A stretch of 64,000 nucleotides of DNA from Rhodococcus triatomae. GTDB lineage: Bacteria; Actinomycetota; Actinomycetes; Mycobacteriales; Mycobacteriaceae. The translations under genes were made by a program, and so were the position numbers. Shown here one piece after another: positions 50,501 to 56,793 of this stretch (position 1 is its first letter; every line of letters begins with the position of its first letter). The stretch is from positions 434,001 through 498,000 of the forward strand of contig NZ_CP048814.1 in the NCBI RefSeq assembly GCF_014217785.1, given 5' to 3'. Under the pieces are notes generated by a model. That model saw nothing but the letters and a program-made list of their open reading frames with translations, did not search any database and had not been told where the DNA came from.

Positions 50501-50857
50501 CAGGTCGACGGAGACGGGCTCGTCCGCAACCGGCTCGCCGTCGGCGAGTTCCTGTTCGAGCATCCAGGCCACAGGGTCGAAGCCGAGGGGACGAGCGACC
50601 ACGAGTTCGTGTGCCACGGGGGCCAGCTTGGCGGCGGCGTCACCGACCAGCGCGGTCACGGCCGGCTCCAGCCCGCTGTCCCGGCTCAACTCGGCGAGCG
50701 TCCCCAACCACGGGGCACCCTGTCCGCCGAAGGCGAGCGCGTATGCCTGCCCGCCGCGCAGCTGATCGACGAGCGCCGGCCGACCGGAGGCCCCCGCATC
50801 CCGCGCGCTGTTCGTGAACCGGCCCTGGCCTTCGGGTGTGGTGTCGTCGATCGTCAC
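41537..50857 (-). CDS. fas: Type I fatty acid synthase (multifunctional)
   Basis: About 3,106 residues: de novo synthesis of C16-C26 acyl-CoA from acetyl- and malonyl-CoA in one cytosolic hexameric machine. Start GTG 50857 (MTIDDTTPEG) has AGAGGA upstream; GTG 50878 would add 7. Domain order is the bacterial FAS-I order: acetyltransferase (about 40-390, nucleophile Ser165 in GHSQG), FMN enoyl reductase (425-880, PILLAGMTPTT), hot-dog dehydratase (1190-1400, His1258 in SGDHNPIH), malonyl/palmitoyl transferase (1400-1790, Ser1468 in GHSVGEY), ACP (phosphopantetheine site Ser1836 in DGVSSRRNQ), ketoreductase (2140-2460, VVTGASKGS) and ketosynthase (2580-3090, Cys2747 in AACATAA, plus KHDTSTAANDP and KSLTGHAKGG histidines). 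All key residues seen, no frameshift. Followed by acpS. Confidence 0.97.
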   Translation of the reverse strand: MTIDDTTPEGQGRFTNSARDAGASGRPALVDQLRGGQAYALAFGGQGAPWLGTLAELSRDSGLEPAVTALVGDAAAKLAPVAHELVVARPLGFDPVAWMLEQELADGEPVADEPVSVDLPTEAYLRSAAISLPGVLLTQLAALRALAAGGLDPADTPPVSVIGHSQGVLAVESVRSEGRIDAELLAVAQLIGAAAALVGRRRGLIGAADSAPMLAVSDVDPERIARIVAELAEDVDPESAPVVAIRNGRRRVVLSGPPARLARVREQCEQIGERETREREAKKRGGAVFSPVFEDLPVEVGFHHPAFAEAVELATQWAARCGLDGDRAGRLAAQILTEPLDWVQAVDGAVDAGARWVLDLGPGDLLTRVTAPSLRGQGVGIVAAATRGGQRNLLVAGATPEVLPAWTSFAPRPVALPGGATGVETAFTRLTGRSPILLAGMTPTTVDAKIVAAAANAGHWAELAGGGQVTEEIFGDRIAELKTLLEPGRSVQFNSLFLDPYLWKLQLGGKRLVQRARAAGAPIDGVVVTAGIPELDEAIALIEELSDAGIAHIAFKPGTVAQIRSVIRIANEVPDVPVIVHIEGGKAGGHHSWEDLDDLLLDTYSELRARPNLIVCVGGGIGTPERAADYLTGRWAREHGFPAMPVDGILVGTAAMAALEATTAPDVKRLLVETPGTPDWVGAGTANGGMASGRSQLGADIHEIDNAASRTGRLLDEVAGDADAVAARRDEIVAALDATAKPYFGDLAAMTYERWLRRYLELAVGIDAAREFDCGAEFRAAISEAITSPWIDVSWRDRFRKMLQRTEARLHPVDRGPIPTAFADDQTLEHPEAAICTLAARFEDFGTTLLHPADVSFFVSLCKAPGKPVNFVPVVDADVRRWWRSDSLWQAHDPRYDADQVCVIPGTVAVAGITRADEPVGELLDRFEKTTYDELVAAGARPEPVAARRHGDGEGIVDTVLAAPDIAWGSRVTRNPVHRLGDLDRWSSYGAGAVHESSGAELSVLGDEHVLLSVPLGHDRTVDIRITVPASVRDGGAPVVTEADAEESMRALLGVAAGQELPKVRAGVARSSLAWMPDRIADHSGVTGSGLPQSLSVSGRAVPDVVVGACWPAVFAVLGDAKTGSGADAASVIEGMLDLVHLDHSVRMTGELPADPAILVVSAEVVSVGDTDLGRVVEVAVEVGAMVGDDGLDAPAVVAMTERFAIRGRTGTAELADPPRAGGALGDSVTETPRRRRRDATVVAPRFMDAFAQVSGDHNPIHTSGNAALLAGLGSPIVHGMWLSAAAQQVVTAVDPAEAKIPPRRLTAWTTRFLGMVRPGAAIDVRVDRVATDGPAEVVEVGCRIDGELVMVATGRIAVPKTVYAFPGQGIQRPGMGLDARSRSKAAREIWDRADKHTREALGFSILAVVRDNPTSVKARGVEHRHPDGVLHLTQFTQVAMATLGVAQIAELREAGLFDSDALLAGHSVGEYNALAAVAGVLPLEAVLEVVFQRGSAMHQLVPRDADGRSDYRMAAIRPSQIGVSDDDVHDFVAAVAAESGEFLEIVNLNLRGSQYAIAGTVAGLDALEREIEVRRAEFGGKPAYIQVPGIDVPFHSTVLRDGVADFRGRLEELLPAEIDPDILIGRYVPNLVPKPFSLHREFVAEIADLVPSEPLREVLSDFESWAGRPSALTRVVLIELLAWQFASPVRWIETQDLFFRDESEGGLGVERFVEVGLAAVPTVANLASQTLKLPGRVGHPVEVLNIEREASVVYATDVDPAPVEDDEPVEAAPAENAAPAPAAAPAPAQSSGPRPEDIPFTAADATAVLISLWTKLRPDQVGPADTIEALCDGVSSRRNQLLVDLGSELSLGAIDGAADADMGALSATVNQLARTYKPFGPVLSDSIGDHLRKVFGPSGRRPAAIADRVRKVWELGDGWAHHVTAEVALGTRDGSSIRGGDLGGLAAGALSDGAAVDAAVDAAVAAVGARRGVTVTMPATGGSSGGTVDAAALGEFTEHITGRDGVLASAARLVLEQLGHADIAVPAAEDGTGAELVDLVSAELGADWPRLVAPAFDERKALLLDDRWASAREDLARLWIDEGRGDAFPGAESFAGAGRAVAAQAQWWHDRAVAEGRTALAARYRTVVDRAAADDTAGDTPAPWSDEVAVVTGASKGSIAASVVGELLAGGATVFASTSRLDEQRIGFYRDLYRRHARAGAALWVVPANMASYADVDALIDWIGSEAVETAGGAKKVVKQPFTPTLLFPFAAPRVAGDLSAAGARAEMEMKVLLWSVERLIGGLSAIGADRDVDTHLHVVLPGSPNRGTFGGDGAYGEAKAALDAVVNRWRAERTWSQRVTLVHALIGWVRGTGLMGGNDPLVEAVETAGVRTWSTDEMASELLRTCTAQARADAASAPVSVDLTGGLAEADLDLAALAKQAADVAAEEIVDESTEPDSVPALPAPPRADDAPAPSWPELDVDPADLVVVVGAGELGPLGSSRTRFEMEVSEQLSAAGVLELAWNTGLVTWESTPAPGWYDAETGELVAEEDIADRYHDVVVERCGIRRYEDDGAMVDNAAPLLTSVFLDKDLSFVVGGEAEARAFVDADPENTVAAPDPDSGDWRVTRRAGTEIRVPRKVTLTRQVGGQIPTGFDVTKWGVPADMADSVDRVGLWNIVATVDAFLGAGFTPAELLRWVHPGLVANTQGTGMGGMTSMRSLYIDTLLGESRPNDILQEALPNVIAAHVVQSYVGGYGAMVHPVAACATAAVSVEEGVDKITLGKAQFVVAGGYDDLGIEGIVGFGDMSATADTETMRAKGIDDRRFSRANDRRRGGFVESQGGGTVLLARGDVALEMGLPVLGVVAWAGSFADGVHTSIPAPGIGALGAGRGGTESPLARSLTALGVGPDDIAVVSKHDTSTAANDPNESELHERLADALGRSAGAPLFVISQKSLTGHAKGGAAAFQLIGLCQALAGAVVPPNRSLDCVDDAMAEYEHLVWAREPLHFGDSFPLRAGLLTSLGFGHVSGLVAVVHPQAFVAAVPAERREAYLDAARARTVEGRRRLAAAMCGSATLYERPEGRRFGGSEVHAAAARTLEADVLLSGSARLGDDAVYRAESPGCS

Positions 50858-50992
50858 GCGAGCGTCCTCTCGTTTCACCCTGGAGCAGGGTGTGATTGCT
50901 GTCTTGCCCGAGTGGTGCTCCCCTGTGCGACGCGGGTCGGCGGCACCGCGAGCACGGCATCACCGGGCGATACCCAGGTTGACACAGGATCA

Positions 50993-51147
50993 TGAGGATT
51001 TCCTCACGTTTGCCGCCTGGGCGGACCACACCTCGCCGAAGGCCAGTGAGGTTCGTCACTTGTCGTCGACGTTGTGACTCCCGGGTAGGTCGCATACCCG
51101 CAGCGCGTCGGCCTGCGAGGACGTCCTAGAACCTGAGGAAAACCTCA
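50993..51147. promoter_or_regulatory. fas upstream region with two TGAGG-N4-CCTCA palindromes; no gene in 50858-51271
   Basis: In the 414-base interval between divergent fas and the HhH-like gene, TGAGG-ATTT-CCTCA (50993-51006) and TGAGG-AAAA-CCTCA (51134-51147) share a 14-bp inverted-repeat pattern. The second lies just before a TATAAT box (51158-51163) that would serve the rightward gene; the first lies 136 bases upstream of the fas start. A common regulator of both directions is plausible. Confidence 0.65.
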
Positions 51148-51271
51148 TATTGATCGTTATAATTTCGTGACCATCTTGCATTTTTCGTGGCGTCATGGTG
51201 CGGGGCGGGAGCGTGTCGGTGGGTCGAACTATTGTTCGAGCAGGCGAAACTTCGAGCATCAGGGGGCAGAC

Positions 51272-51931
51272 ATGAACTCCACGCACGTACGCGTTCTCTT
51301 CGACCACATCGACGCGCAGTTCCCGGAGCGGGTGCCACCGGTCTGGTCCGAGGGCTGGCCCGGCGAGAGCGAGGCCGCGCTCCTGGACGCGGTCTTCTCC
51401 GCGCGCGCCACGTACGGAGGCGAGCACTCGGGAGTGCGCGCCGTCGTCGGGCGCTGGCGCGCACACCGTGGAGAGTCCGTGCTCGACGATCTCGAGATGC
51501 TCGCCTGCCGTACCGATGGGCCGGACGCCCTGGTCCCACTGCTCGGCAATCGCCAGCGCGTCCCGGGCAACTACTCCACCAAGGCAGCGGCGGCAGCTCT
51601 CGCGGCGCGGGCACTCGTGGACGCCGGCTGCCGACACTCCACCGATATCGGACCCACCCACTGCGCTGCGCTGATGTCGGTTCCCGGACTCGGTGCCCGG
51701 ACGTGGGAGCTCCTCTCGGCTGCCCTCGGGATCCTCGACGAGGCTGCGGTCGCACGGATCACCTCGTTCGTGTCGGATGCTCTGGACGAGCCCGTCGACG
51801 CGGCGAGCGCCTCGCACCTGCTGCACGCCGTTGCTCCCGCACTGCACATCACCGTGCGCACACTCACCCACGCGATCGTGCGGCGGTCCGCACGCCCGTC
51901 GGCGCGGGTCCCCGGCGAGTCGGCGGCCTGA
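51272..51931 (+). CDS. Putative helix-hairpin-helix (HhH-GPD-like) protein, first gene of a nuclease cassette
   Basis: 219 residues from ATG 51272 (MNSTHVRVLF), AGGGGG upstream; the frame is open 35 codons further but crosses the TATAAT promoter. Not a member I can name with certainty. The organisation resembles DNA glycosylases of the HhH-GPD fold: a helical N-part with EAALLDAVFSARATYGG, then YSTKAAAAALAARALVDAG, a hairpin SVPGLGARTWELLSAALG, and LDEAAVARITSFVSDAL, where glycosylases have V-D-x-h-V-x-R containing the catalytic Asp. The catalytic Lys and iron-sulfur cysteines of EndoIII are absent. The next gene, an HNH nuclease, begins 2 bases after its stop, so the two are cotranslated. 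Role in DNA repair or defence is inference. Confidence 0.7.
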   Translation: MNSTHVRVLFDHIDAQFPERVPPVWSEGWPGESEAALLDAVFSARATYGGEHSGVRAVVGRWRAHRGESVLDDLEMLACRTDGPDALVPLLGNRQRVPGNYSTKAAAAALAARALVDAGCRHSTDIGPTHCAALMSVPGLGARTWELLSAALGILDEAAVARITSFVSDALDEPVDAASASHLLHAVAPALHITVRTLTHAIVRRSARPSARVPGESAA

Positions 51932-51933
51932 TC

Positions 51934-52512
51934 GTGCCGCGCAAGGAGAAGTACACGCGGGAGATCCTCGAGGAAGCGGTGGCCCGATCGAGCAGCGTGG
52001 CCGGGGTACTGCGGTACCTCGGGCTCCGGCAGTCCGGCGGAATGCAGTCGCACCTGAGCCGCCGGATCAAGCAGTTGGGCATCGACACGACGCACTTCAC
52101 CGGGCGGGCGCACAACCGCGGACAACGAGGCGTGCGCCGACGAGCGTGGCAGGAAATCCTCGTCCTACGCCCCGACGGAAGCGCGCGGGTCAAGCCACAC
52201 ATGCTCCGCCGGGCGCTGGTGGAATCGGGGGTGCCCTACTCCTGCGCTCGGTGTGAGCTTCCGGCTCGGTGGCGAGACGGCCCGTTGACTCTGCACGTCG
52301 ACCACATCGATGGCAATCATCTGGATTCCCGCCCGACCAACGTTCGGTTTCTCTGCCCGAACTGCCACAGCCAGACGCCGACCTGGGCGGGACGGAATCG
52401 ATGGTGGCCGGAATCCGAATCACCCTTCCCGCAGGGGCTGACCGCGGCCGAGGAACGCCACTCTCCGCGCCCCACTTCCGGACAGTCGCGCAGTTCCGGT
52501 GCCGTCGCGTAG
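51934..52512 (+). CDS. HNH endonuclease with N-terminal DNA-binding helices
   Basis: 192 residues from GTG 51934. The N-terminal half (PRKEKYTREILEEAVARSS, VAGVLRYLGLRQSGG, SHLSRRIKQLGI) looks like a helix-turn-helix used by actinobacterial and phage HNH proteins to bind DNA. The C-terminal half is the HNH fold: CARCELP zinc knuckle, then HVDHIDGNHLDSRPTNVRFLC, and CPNCHSQTP; the HVDHIDG His/Asp and N-x-R are the metal-binding catalytic residues. Complete and apparently functional. Ends 12 bases before tRNA-Leu. Coupled to the HhH-like gene; could belong to a defence, repair or homing system. Confidence 0.85.
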   Translation: MPRKEKYTREILEEAVARSSSVAGVLRYLGLRQSGGMQSHLSRRIKQLGIDTTHFTGRAHNRGQRGVRRRAWQEILVLRPDGSARVKPHMLRRALVESGVPYSCARCELPARWRDGPLTLHVDHIDGNHLDSRPTNVRFLCPNCHSQTPTWAGRNRWWPESESPFPQGLTAAEERHSPRPTSGQSRSSGAVA

Positions 52513-52524
52513 TCTTTCCAGCGC

Positions 52525-52607
52525 GCGCGAGTGGCGGAACGGCAGACGCGCCGCGCTTAGGACGCGGTGCCCGGAAGGGCGTGGGGGTTCGAGTCCCCCC
52601 TCGCGCA
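52525..52607 (+). tRNA. tRNA-Leu (anticodon TAG)
   Basis: Class II tRNA: acceptor GCGCGAG/CTCGCGC, D arm GGC.../..., anticodon stem CCGCG/CGCGG with loop CTTAGGA (TAG, decoding CUA), a variable arm (TGCCCGGAAGGGCGT region), T arm GGGGG-TTCGAGT-CCCCC. No encoded CCA. Confidence 0.92.
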
Positions 52608-52683
52608 CAGCGAGGTGCTCCCGGACCTGAATCCCGCATCCAGGCCGGGGAGCCTCGTCCCCTCGACGAACGAGGTGAACACC

Positions 52684-53406
52684 GTGTCCCTGCCACCCGA
52701 CCGCGACACCCCACCGGACGATCCCGGGCCTCGCGTCGGCGTGCCACTGATCGCCGAGGATGTTCTCCTCCTGTTGTTCCAGCCCGATTCCGGAACCATC
52801 GCCGGAGAGGGCACACTCTTCTACGTGCTCGGCGGCGCCGTCCTCACCGAACTCGCACTCACCGACCGCGTCGAGACGGAGAGCGCTCGCCTACGCCGAA
52901 CCCTCGTCCGGCCTGTCGGCGACTCTCCCCCGTCCGACGACGTCCTGCGCTCCGCGTGGGAGTACCTCGGAGAGAAGCCCCGTGGCATACCGACCGCGCT
53001 CGCTGCGATCGGGCCGTCACTGCGCGGCCCGCTCCTCGACCGGCTCGTCGCGAGGGGCGACCTCCGCCGCACGCGCCGCAAGAGGATGGGTCTCTTCACC
53101 ACGACGGCGCTCGAGGAAGGCACCACCGGGCGGCGCGCCGCACTCCTCGCCCGAGTCCGTGCCGTCCTCGTCGACGGCGTCGAGCCCGACGCGCGGACTG
53201 GGCCGACAGCCGCACTGGTGTCCGCGAGTGGCTCCCTGCCGGTGCTCCACAAGGAGATCCCGTGGACATCCCCGGTCATCACTCGCGCCAAGGACCTCGA
53301 GCGTGGCGACTGGGGTGCCGACGCAGCCTCCGCGGCCCTCTCCCGCACGGTGGCCGCCACCGTCGTCAACGCCGTGGTCGCGGTCACCGGGCAGCCCCGG
53401 AGCTGA
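52684..53406 (+). CDS. GPP34 (Golgi phosphoprotein 3-like) domain protein
   Basis: 240 residues from GTG 52684 with CGAGGTG upstream. The first residues VPLIAEDVLLLLFQPDSGTI match the start of the bacterial GPP34 family, and the rest is mostly helical with conserved GTLFYVLGGAVLTELALTDRV. Eukaryotic GOLPH3 binds PI4P on Golgi membranes; actinobacterial proteins are uncharacterised and may bind phosphoinositides or other anionic lipids of the plasma membrane. It starts 76 bases after tRNA-Leu and is followed by lprD on the same strand. Confidence 0.87.
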   Translation: MSLPPDRDTPPDDPGPRVGVPLIAEDVLLLLFQPDSGTIAGEGTLFYVLGGAVLTELALTDRVETESARLRRTLVRPVGDSPPSDDVLRSAWEYLGEKPRGIPTALAAIGPSLRGPLLDRLVARGDLRRTRRKRMGLFTTTALEEGTTGRRAALLARVRAVLVDGVEPDARTGPTAALVSASGSLPVLHKEIPWTSPVITRAKDLERGDWGADAASAALSRTVAATVVNAVVAVTGQPRS

Positions 53407-53484
53407 CGGACCCGATGTGATCGCAGCCATCACCGACCGCCCTCTCCTCGCAGGTGAATCGGCCGTTCGGGTACCGTCGTTGTC

Positions 53485-53907
53485 GTGTCCGACAATCTCA
53501 AGCGCCGTCGACCGGCACTGATCCTGCTGGTCGCGGTCGGGGCACTCGGCTGCCTGGCGCTCGGCTGGTGGCAGTGGGAGCGTTTCGAGAGCGCGTCCGG
53601 AACCGGACAGAACCTCGGCTACGCGCTCCAGTGGCCACTCTTCGCGGCTTTCCTGGTGTTCGCCTACCGGCGGTTCGTCCAGCTCGAGAACGGCCAGGCC
53701 GGCGTCCACGAGGGCCCCGCCGAGCCGACGGTGACAGACACCGCCCCGACGCCCCGAGAGATCCCCGCGGACCTGCTTCCCGCGCGCCCCCAGGCACCGC
53801 GCATCGAGGACGATCCGGAGGACGACCCGGACGTCGCCCAGGCCATCGAGTACAACCACTACCTCGCCGAGCTCGCCGCTCGCGATTCCGACAGGAGCAC
53901 CCCGTGA
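53485..53907 (+). CDS. lprD: LprD-like membrane/lipoprotein
   Basis: 140 residues, GTG 53485 with TACCGT 7 bases before it. Basic N-terminus, then a hydrophobic segment with ALGC (Cys23), a possible lipobox, WWQWERFESASGTGQNLGYALQWPLFAAFLVFAYRRF, and a Pro/Glu-rich tail ending in a conserved AIEYNHYLAELAA. Highly similar in pattern to Mtb LprD (Rv1343c). Whether it is a lipoprotein or a two-helix membrane protein is open, because further hydrophobic sequence follows the Cys. Overlaps the next gene by GTGA. Confidence 0.8.
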   Translation: MSDNLKRRRPALILLVAVGALGCLALGWWQWERFESASGTGQNLGYALQWPLFAAFLVFAYRRFVQLENGQAGVHEGPAEPTVTDTAPTPREIPADLLPARPQAPRIEDDPEDDPDVAQAIEYNHYLAELAARDSDRSTP

Positions 53908-54287
53908 GCACCGGACAGGACGAGAGCACCGGACAGGACACGTCGGCCGCCCCCGCCGCCGTCGACCCGGCGACACGCAAGAAGGTCGGCTCGGCGCTGC
54001 TGCGATACCGCGTCCTCGCATATGCGACCGGGCTCTGGCTGCTGGTACTCACCGCGGAGATGGTCGCGAAGTACATCTTCAAGGTCGAGGATCTGCCGTC
54101 GTGGATCGCGATCGTGCACGGCTGGGTCTACTTCGCCTACCTGCTGGTGACGCTCGATCTCGCGGTGAAGGTGCGGTGGCCGGTGGGGCGCACCATCGGC
54201 ACACTGCTGGCCGGTACCGTCCCGTTCCTGTCGTTCTTCGTCGAGCACTGGCGGACCCAGCAGGTCAAGCGCGACTTCGGCGTCTGA
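53904..54287 (+). CDS. DUF3817 membrane protein
   Basis: 127 residues from GTG 53904, which overlaps the lprD stop. Three hydrophobic helices with the DUF3817 pattern: LRYRVLAYATGLWLLVLTAEMV, HGWVYFAYLLVTLDLAVKVRWP, FLSFFVEHW. Homologue of Rv1342c in Mtb, which is also coupled to lprD. Function unknown. Confidence 0.87.
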   Translation: MSTGQDESTGQDTSAAPAAVDPATRKKVGSALLRYRVLAYATGLWLLVLTAEMVAKYIFKVEDLPSWIAIVHGWVYFAYLLVTLDLAVKVRWPVGRTIGTLLAGTVPFLSFFVEHWRTQQVKRDFGV

Positions 54288-54304
54288 CCCGGACCCGCCG
54301 GGAA

Positions 54305-54391
54305 TCAGAGGATGACCGGGCCGCCCGTGATGATCCCGATGAGGTAGACGAGGAAGCCGAACGGCGTCGTGGGCGCGATGAAGGGAGCCAT
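54305..54391 (-). CDS. Possible small membrane protein (28 residues)
   Basis: ATG 54391 with GGGGAG directly before it. The peptide is one hydrophobic helix (FGFLVYLIGIITGGPVIL). It lies 44 bases downstream of rdgB on the same strand and is convergent with DUF3817. The Shine-Dalgarno is too close to the start codon and homology is unknown, so this is only a candidate. Confidence 0.35.
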   Translation of the reverse strand: MAPFIAPTTPFGFLVYLIGIITGGPVIL

Positions 54392-54435
54392 CTCCCCACG
54401 ATATCGGCGCCCACGGGCCGTCGGCGAGAAATCTG

Positions 54436-55074
54436 TCAGTCGCCTCGGGCCGCGAGGTCGGCCAGGCGGGGCACCAGCAGTGCCAGAGCCTTTCCGCGAT
54501 GGGAGGCAGCGTCCTTCTCCTGCGGACTGAGCTCTGCCGAGGTACGGTCCTCGCCCTCGGGCCGGAACACCGGGTCGTAGCCGAATCCACCGGCACCGCG
54601 TGGTGCGCGCACGATCTCCCCGCGCCACTCCCCCCGCACCACGATCTCCCGATCACCCGCGTCCTGCCCCGAGCCCGGGAGGACCAGCGCACACGCCGAC
54701 ACGAAGGCGGCTCCGCGCCGCTCGTCCGGAACGTCCGTGAGCTGTCCCAGCAGCAGCGCGGTGTTGGCCTCGTCGTCACCGTGCCGCCCCGCCCACCGGG
54801 CCGAGAGGACACCCGGCATCGCGTTCAAGGCATCGACCTCGATCCCGGAATCGTCGGCGACGCACGGGAGACCTGTTGCCGCCGCGCCGTCCCGCGCCTT
54901 CGCGAGCGCATTCTCCTCGAACGTCGCACCCGTCTCCGGGGCCTCCGGGTAGGCCGGGACGTCGTCCAACCCGACGAGGGCGATCCCCGAGACGTCCGCC
55001 GCGATCAGGACTCGCTCGAGCTCGCGAAGCTTCTTGGCATTGCGGCTGGCGACGAGGACCCGAACCTCAGACAC
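54436..55074 (-). CDS. rdgB: Non-canonical purine NTP pyrophosphatase (RdgB/HAM1)
   Basis: Hydrolyses dITP, XTP and similar mispaired nucleotides, keeping them out of DNA. 212 residues from GTG 55074, overlapping the end of rph by 8 bases; the longer frame lacks support. Motifs: [14 protein letters not shown] (start), [50 protein letters not shown], and SHRGKAL at the end. Last conserved gene of the rph unit, as in Mtb Rv1341. Confidence 0.95.
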   Translation of the reverse strand: MSEVRVLVASRNAKKLRELERVLIAADVSGIALVGLDDVPAYPEAPETGATFEENALAKARDGAAATGLPCVADDSGIEVDALNAMPGVLSARWAGRHGDDEANTALLLGQLTDVPDERRGAAFVSACALVLPGSGQDAGDREIVVRGEWRGEIVRAPRGAGGFGYDPVFRPEGEDRTSAELSPQEKDAASHRGKALALLVPRLADLAARGD

Positions 55075-55849
55075 CGAACTTCTTCTTCGACTCCGCGGGC
55101 GCTTCCGGAAGTTCCCCGGGGTACGGCAGTTCGAGGGCTGCCTTCTGCACCTCGAACAGTTCGACGCAACCGGCCAACGCACTGTCGAGCATCTTGTCGA
55201 GCGTGGAGCGCGGGAAGGTGGCCCCTTCGCCCGTTCCCTGGATCTCCACCAGCGTCCCGGTGTCGGTGGCCACGACGTTCATGTCGACCTCGGCGCGCGC
55301 ATCCTCCTCGTAGGGAAGGTCGAGCCGTACCCGGCCGTCGACGACGCCGACGCTGACGGCGGCGATGGCGCACGAGATCGGCTGCGGATCCGCCAGACGT
55401 CCCGCTGCCCGGAGGTAGGTCACCGCGTCCACCAGCGCGACGTAGGCGCCGGTGATCGCCGCGGTGCGCGTGCCTCCGTCGGCCTGCAGGACGTCGCAGT
55501 CGAGCGCGATGGTGTTCTCGCCGATCGCGGCGAGGTCGATACAGGCGCGCAGGGACCGCCCGACGAGCCGGCTGATCTCCTGGGTGCGGCCACCGACCTT
55601 GCCCTTGACCGATTCACGGGAGCTGCGGGTGTGTGTCGCGGCGGGCAGCATCGCGTACTCGGCGGTGAGCCAGCCCAGACCGGAGCCCTGCCGCCACCGG
55701 GGCACTCCTGCTTCGACGCTGGCCGTGCACATCACCCGTGTCTGCCCGAACTCGACCAGCACCGAGCCCGCGGGATGTGCGGTGAATCCTCGGGTGATCC
55801 GAACCTTGCGGAGCTCGTCGTCCGCCCTACCGTCTTCTCGTGTGGTCAC
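55067..55849 (-). CDS. rph: Ribonuclease PH
   Basis: Phosphorolytic 3'-5' exonuclease that trims tRNA precursors. 260 residues with [39 protein letters not shown] and the active-site region [20 protein letters not shown] 55849 lies 6 bases after TAGGCT on the minus strand, so the mRNA is probably leaderless. Overlaps rdgB. Confidence 0.96.
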   Translation of the reverse strand: MTTREDGRADDELRKVRITRGFTAHPAGSVLVEFGQTRVMCTASVEAGVPRWRQGSGLGWLTAEYAMLPAATHTRSSRESVKGKVGGRTQEISRLVGRSLRACIDLAAIGENTIALDCDVLQADGGTRTAAITGAYVALVDAVTYLRAAGRLADPQPISCAIAAVSVGVVDGRVRLDLPYEEDARAEVDMNVVATDTGTLVEIQGTGEGATFPRSTLDKMLDSALAGCVELFEVQKAALELPYPGELPEAPAESKKKFGV

Positions 55850-55901
55850 AGCCAGAGCCTAGTGCAGCCCCTGCGGCGCCCGGCTGGACCTCGGCGCCCG
55901 G

Positions 55902-56660
55902 TCAGATCTCGTAGACGCCACCGGCGGTGACCGCGTGCACCGGTCCGGCGAACTCGGCCTTCGCCTCGGCGATGACGTCCTCGCGAGACGTCCACGGCGG
56001 GATGTGTGTGAGAAGCAGCTCGCCGACCCCCGCGAGCGTTGCCACCCGGCCCGCTTCCGTCCCGGACAGGTGGATCCCCTGGGGGCGGTCGGGACTGTGG
56101 GTCCAGGACGCCTCGGACAGCAGTACGTGCGCTCCGCGGGCGAGCTCGACGACCTCGTCGCACATTCCGGTGTCGCCGGTATAGGTGAGGATGCGTCCGT
56201 CCGCGTCGGTGATGCGCAGCCCGTAGGACTCGGGAGGATGGTCGACCCGGCCGGCACGAACCGTCAACTCACCGAACTCGACGGCAGCACCGTCCGTCCA
56301 CTGCCGCAGATCGATCGTGTCGGAGATGTCGTCGATCTCGCCACCGCACTCGGCGGACGCCACCCCGATGCGGCAGGCCGCGTCGGAGGGCCCGTAGACG
56401 AGAGCTCGTCCGGTGGGCGGCGACGGGTGGTAGCGCCGCCACACCAGGAGCCCGGGAAGGTCGAGACAATGATCCGCGTGCAGGTGGGTGAGCAGGACCG
56501 ACACCTCCCCCGGGTCCGCGTACCGCTGCAGGGCACCGAGGACGCCCGGGCCGAAATCGAGCACCACCGGAGGCGTACCGGGAGCGGTCAGCAGATAACC
56601 CGAGGCGGGCGAGTCCGGTCCGGAGACGCTGCCCGAACATCCCAGGACGGTGAGGCGCAT
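55902..56660 (-). CDS. Metallo-beta-lactamase-fold phosphodiesterase (Rv1339-like)
   Basis: 252 residues with THLHADH at 58-64 (His59, His61, Asp63, His64), a binuclear metal-binding motif, a GDTGMCDEVVELA strand, and a final TH...(HIPPW) metal ligand. Homologues of Rv1339 have been reported to hydrolyse cyclic nucleotides and tolerate drugs when overexpressed. The usual upstream neighbour murI is absent here; the gene is 52 bases from rph. Confidence 0.9.
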   Translation of the reverse strand: MRLTVLGCSGSVSGPDSPASGYLLTAPGTPPVVLDFGPGVLGALQRYADPGEVSVLLTHLHADHCLDLPGLLVWRRYHPSPPTGRALVYGPSDAACRIGVASAECGGEIDDISDTIDLRQWTDGAAVEFGELTVRAGRVDHPPESYGLRITDADGRILTYTGDTGMCDEVVELARGAHVLLSEASWTHSPDRPQGIHLSGTEAGRVATLAGVGELLLTHIPPWTSREDVIAEAKAEFAGPVHAVTAGGVYEI

Positions 56661-56793
56661 AGGGTCATGCTGCCACGCCGAGGGGCCCGGGAAAAAGCCT
56701 CCGATGTCGGCGGCGCGTCAGACTCACACCTACAGTCCGACTGTGACCCGCGAGTACACCACTCCCCCGACGTGGTTGCGGGTCACATACCGG

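Noticed and set aside
41639..50995. Plus-strand open frame of about 3,100 codons opposite fas
   Set aside because: It mirrors fas exactly in extent, its product is Arg/Gly/His/Asp-rich without domains, and such antisense frames arise from GC-rich third codon positions.
51934..52607. Prophage or integrated element at tRNA-Leu
   Set aside because: No integrase, phage genes or duplicated tRNA end seen; the HNH gene alone is not enough.
56661..56793. Degenerate murI pseudogene
   Set aside because: Only 133 bases remain and no racemase motif can be read in any frame.
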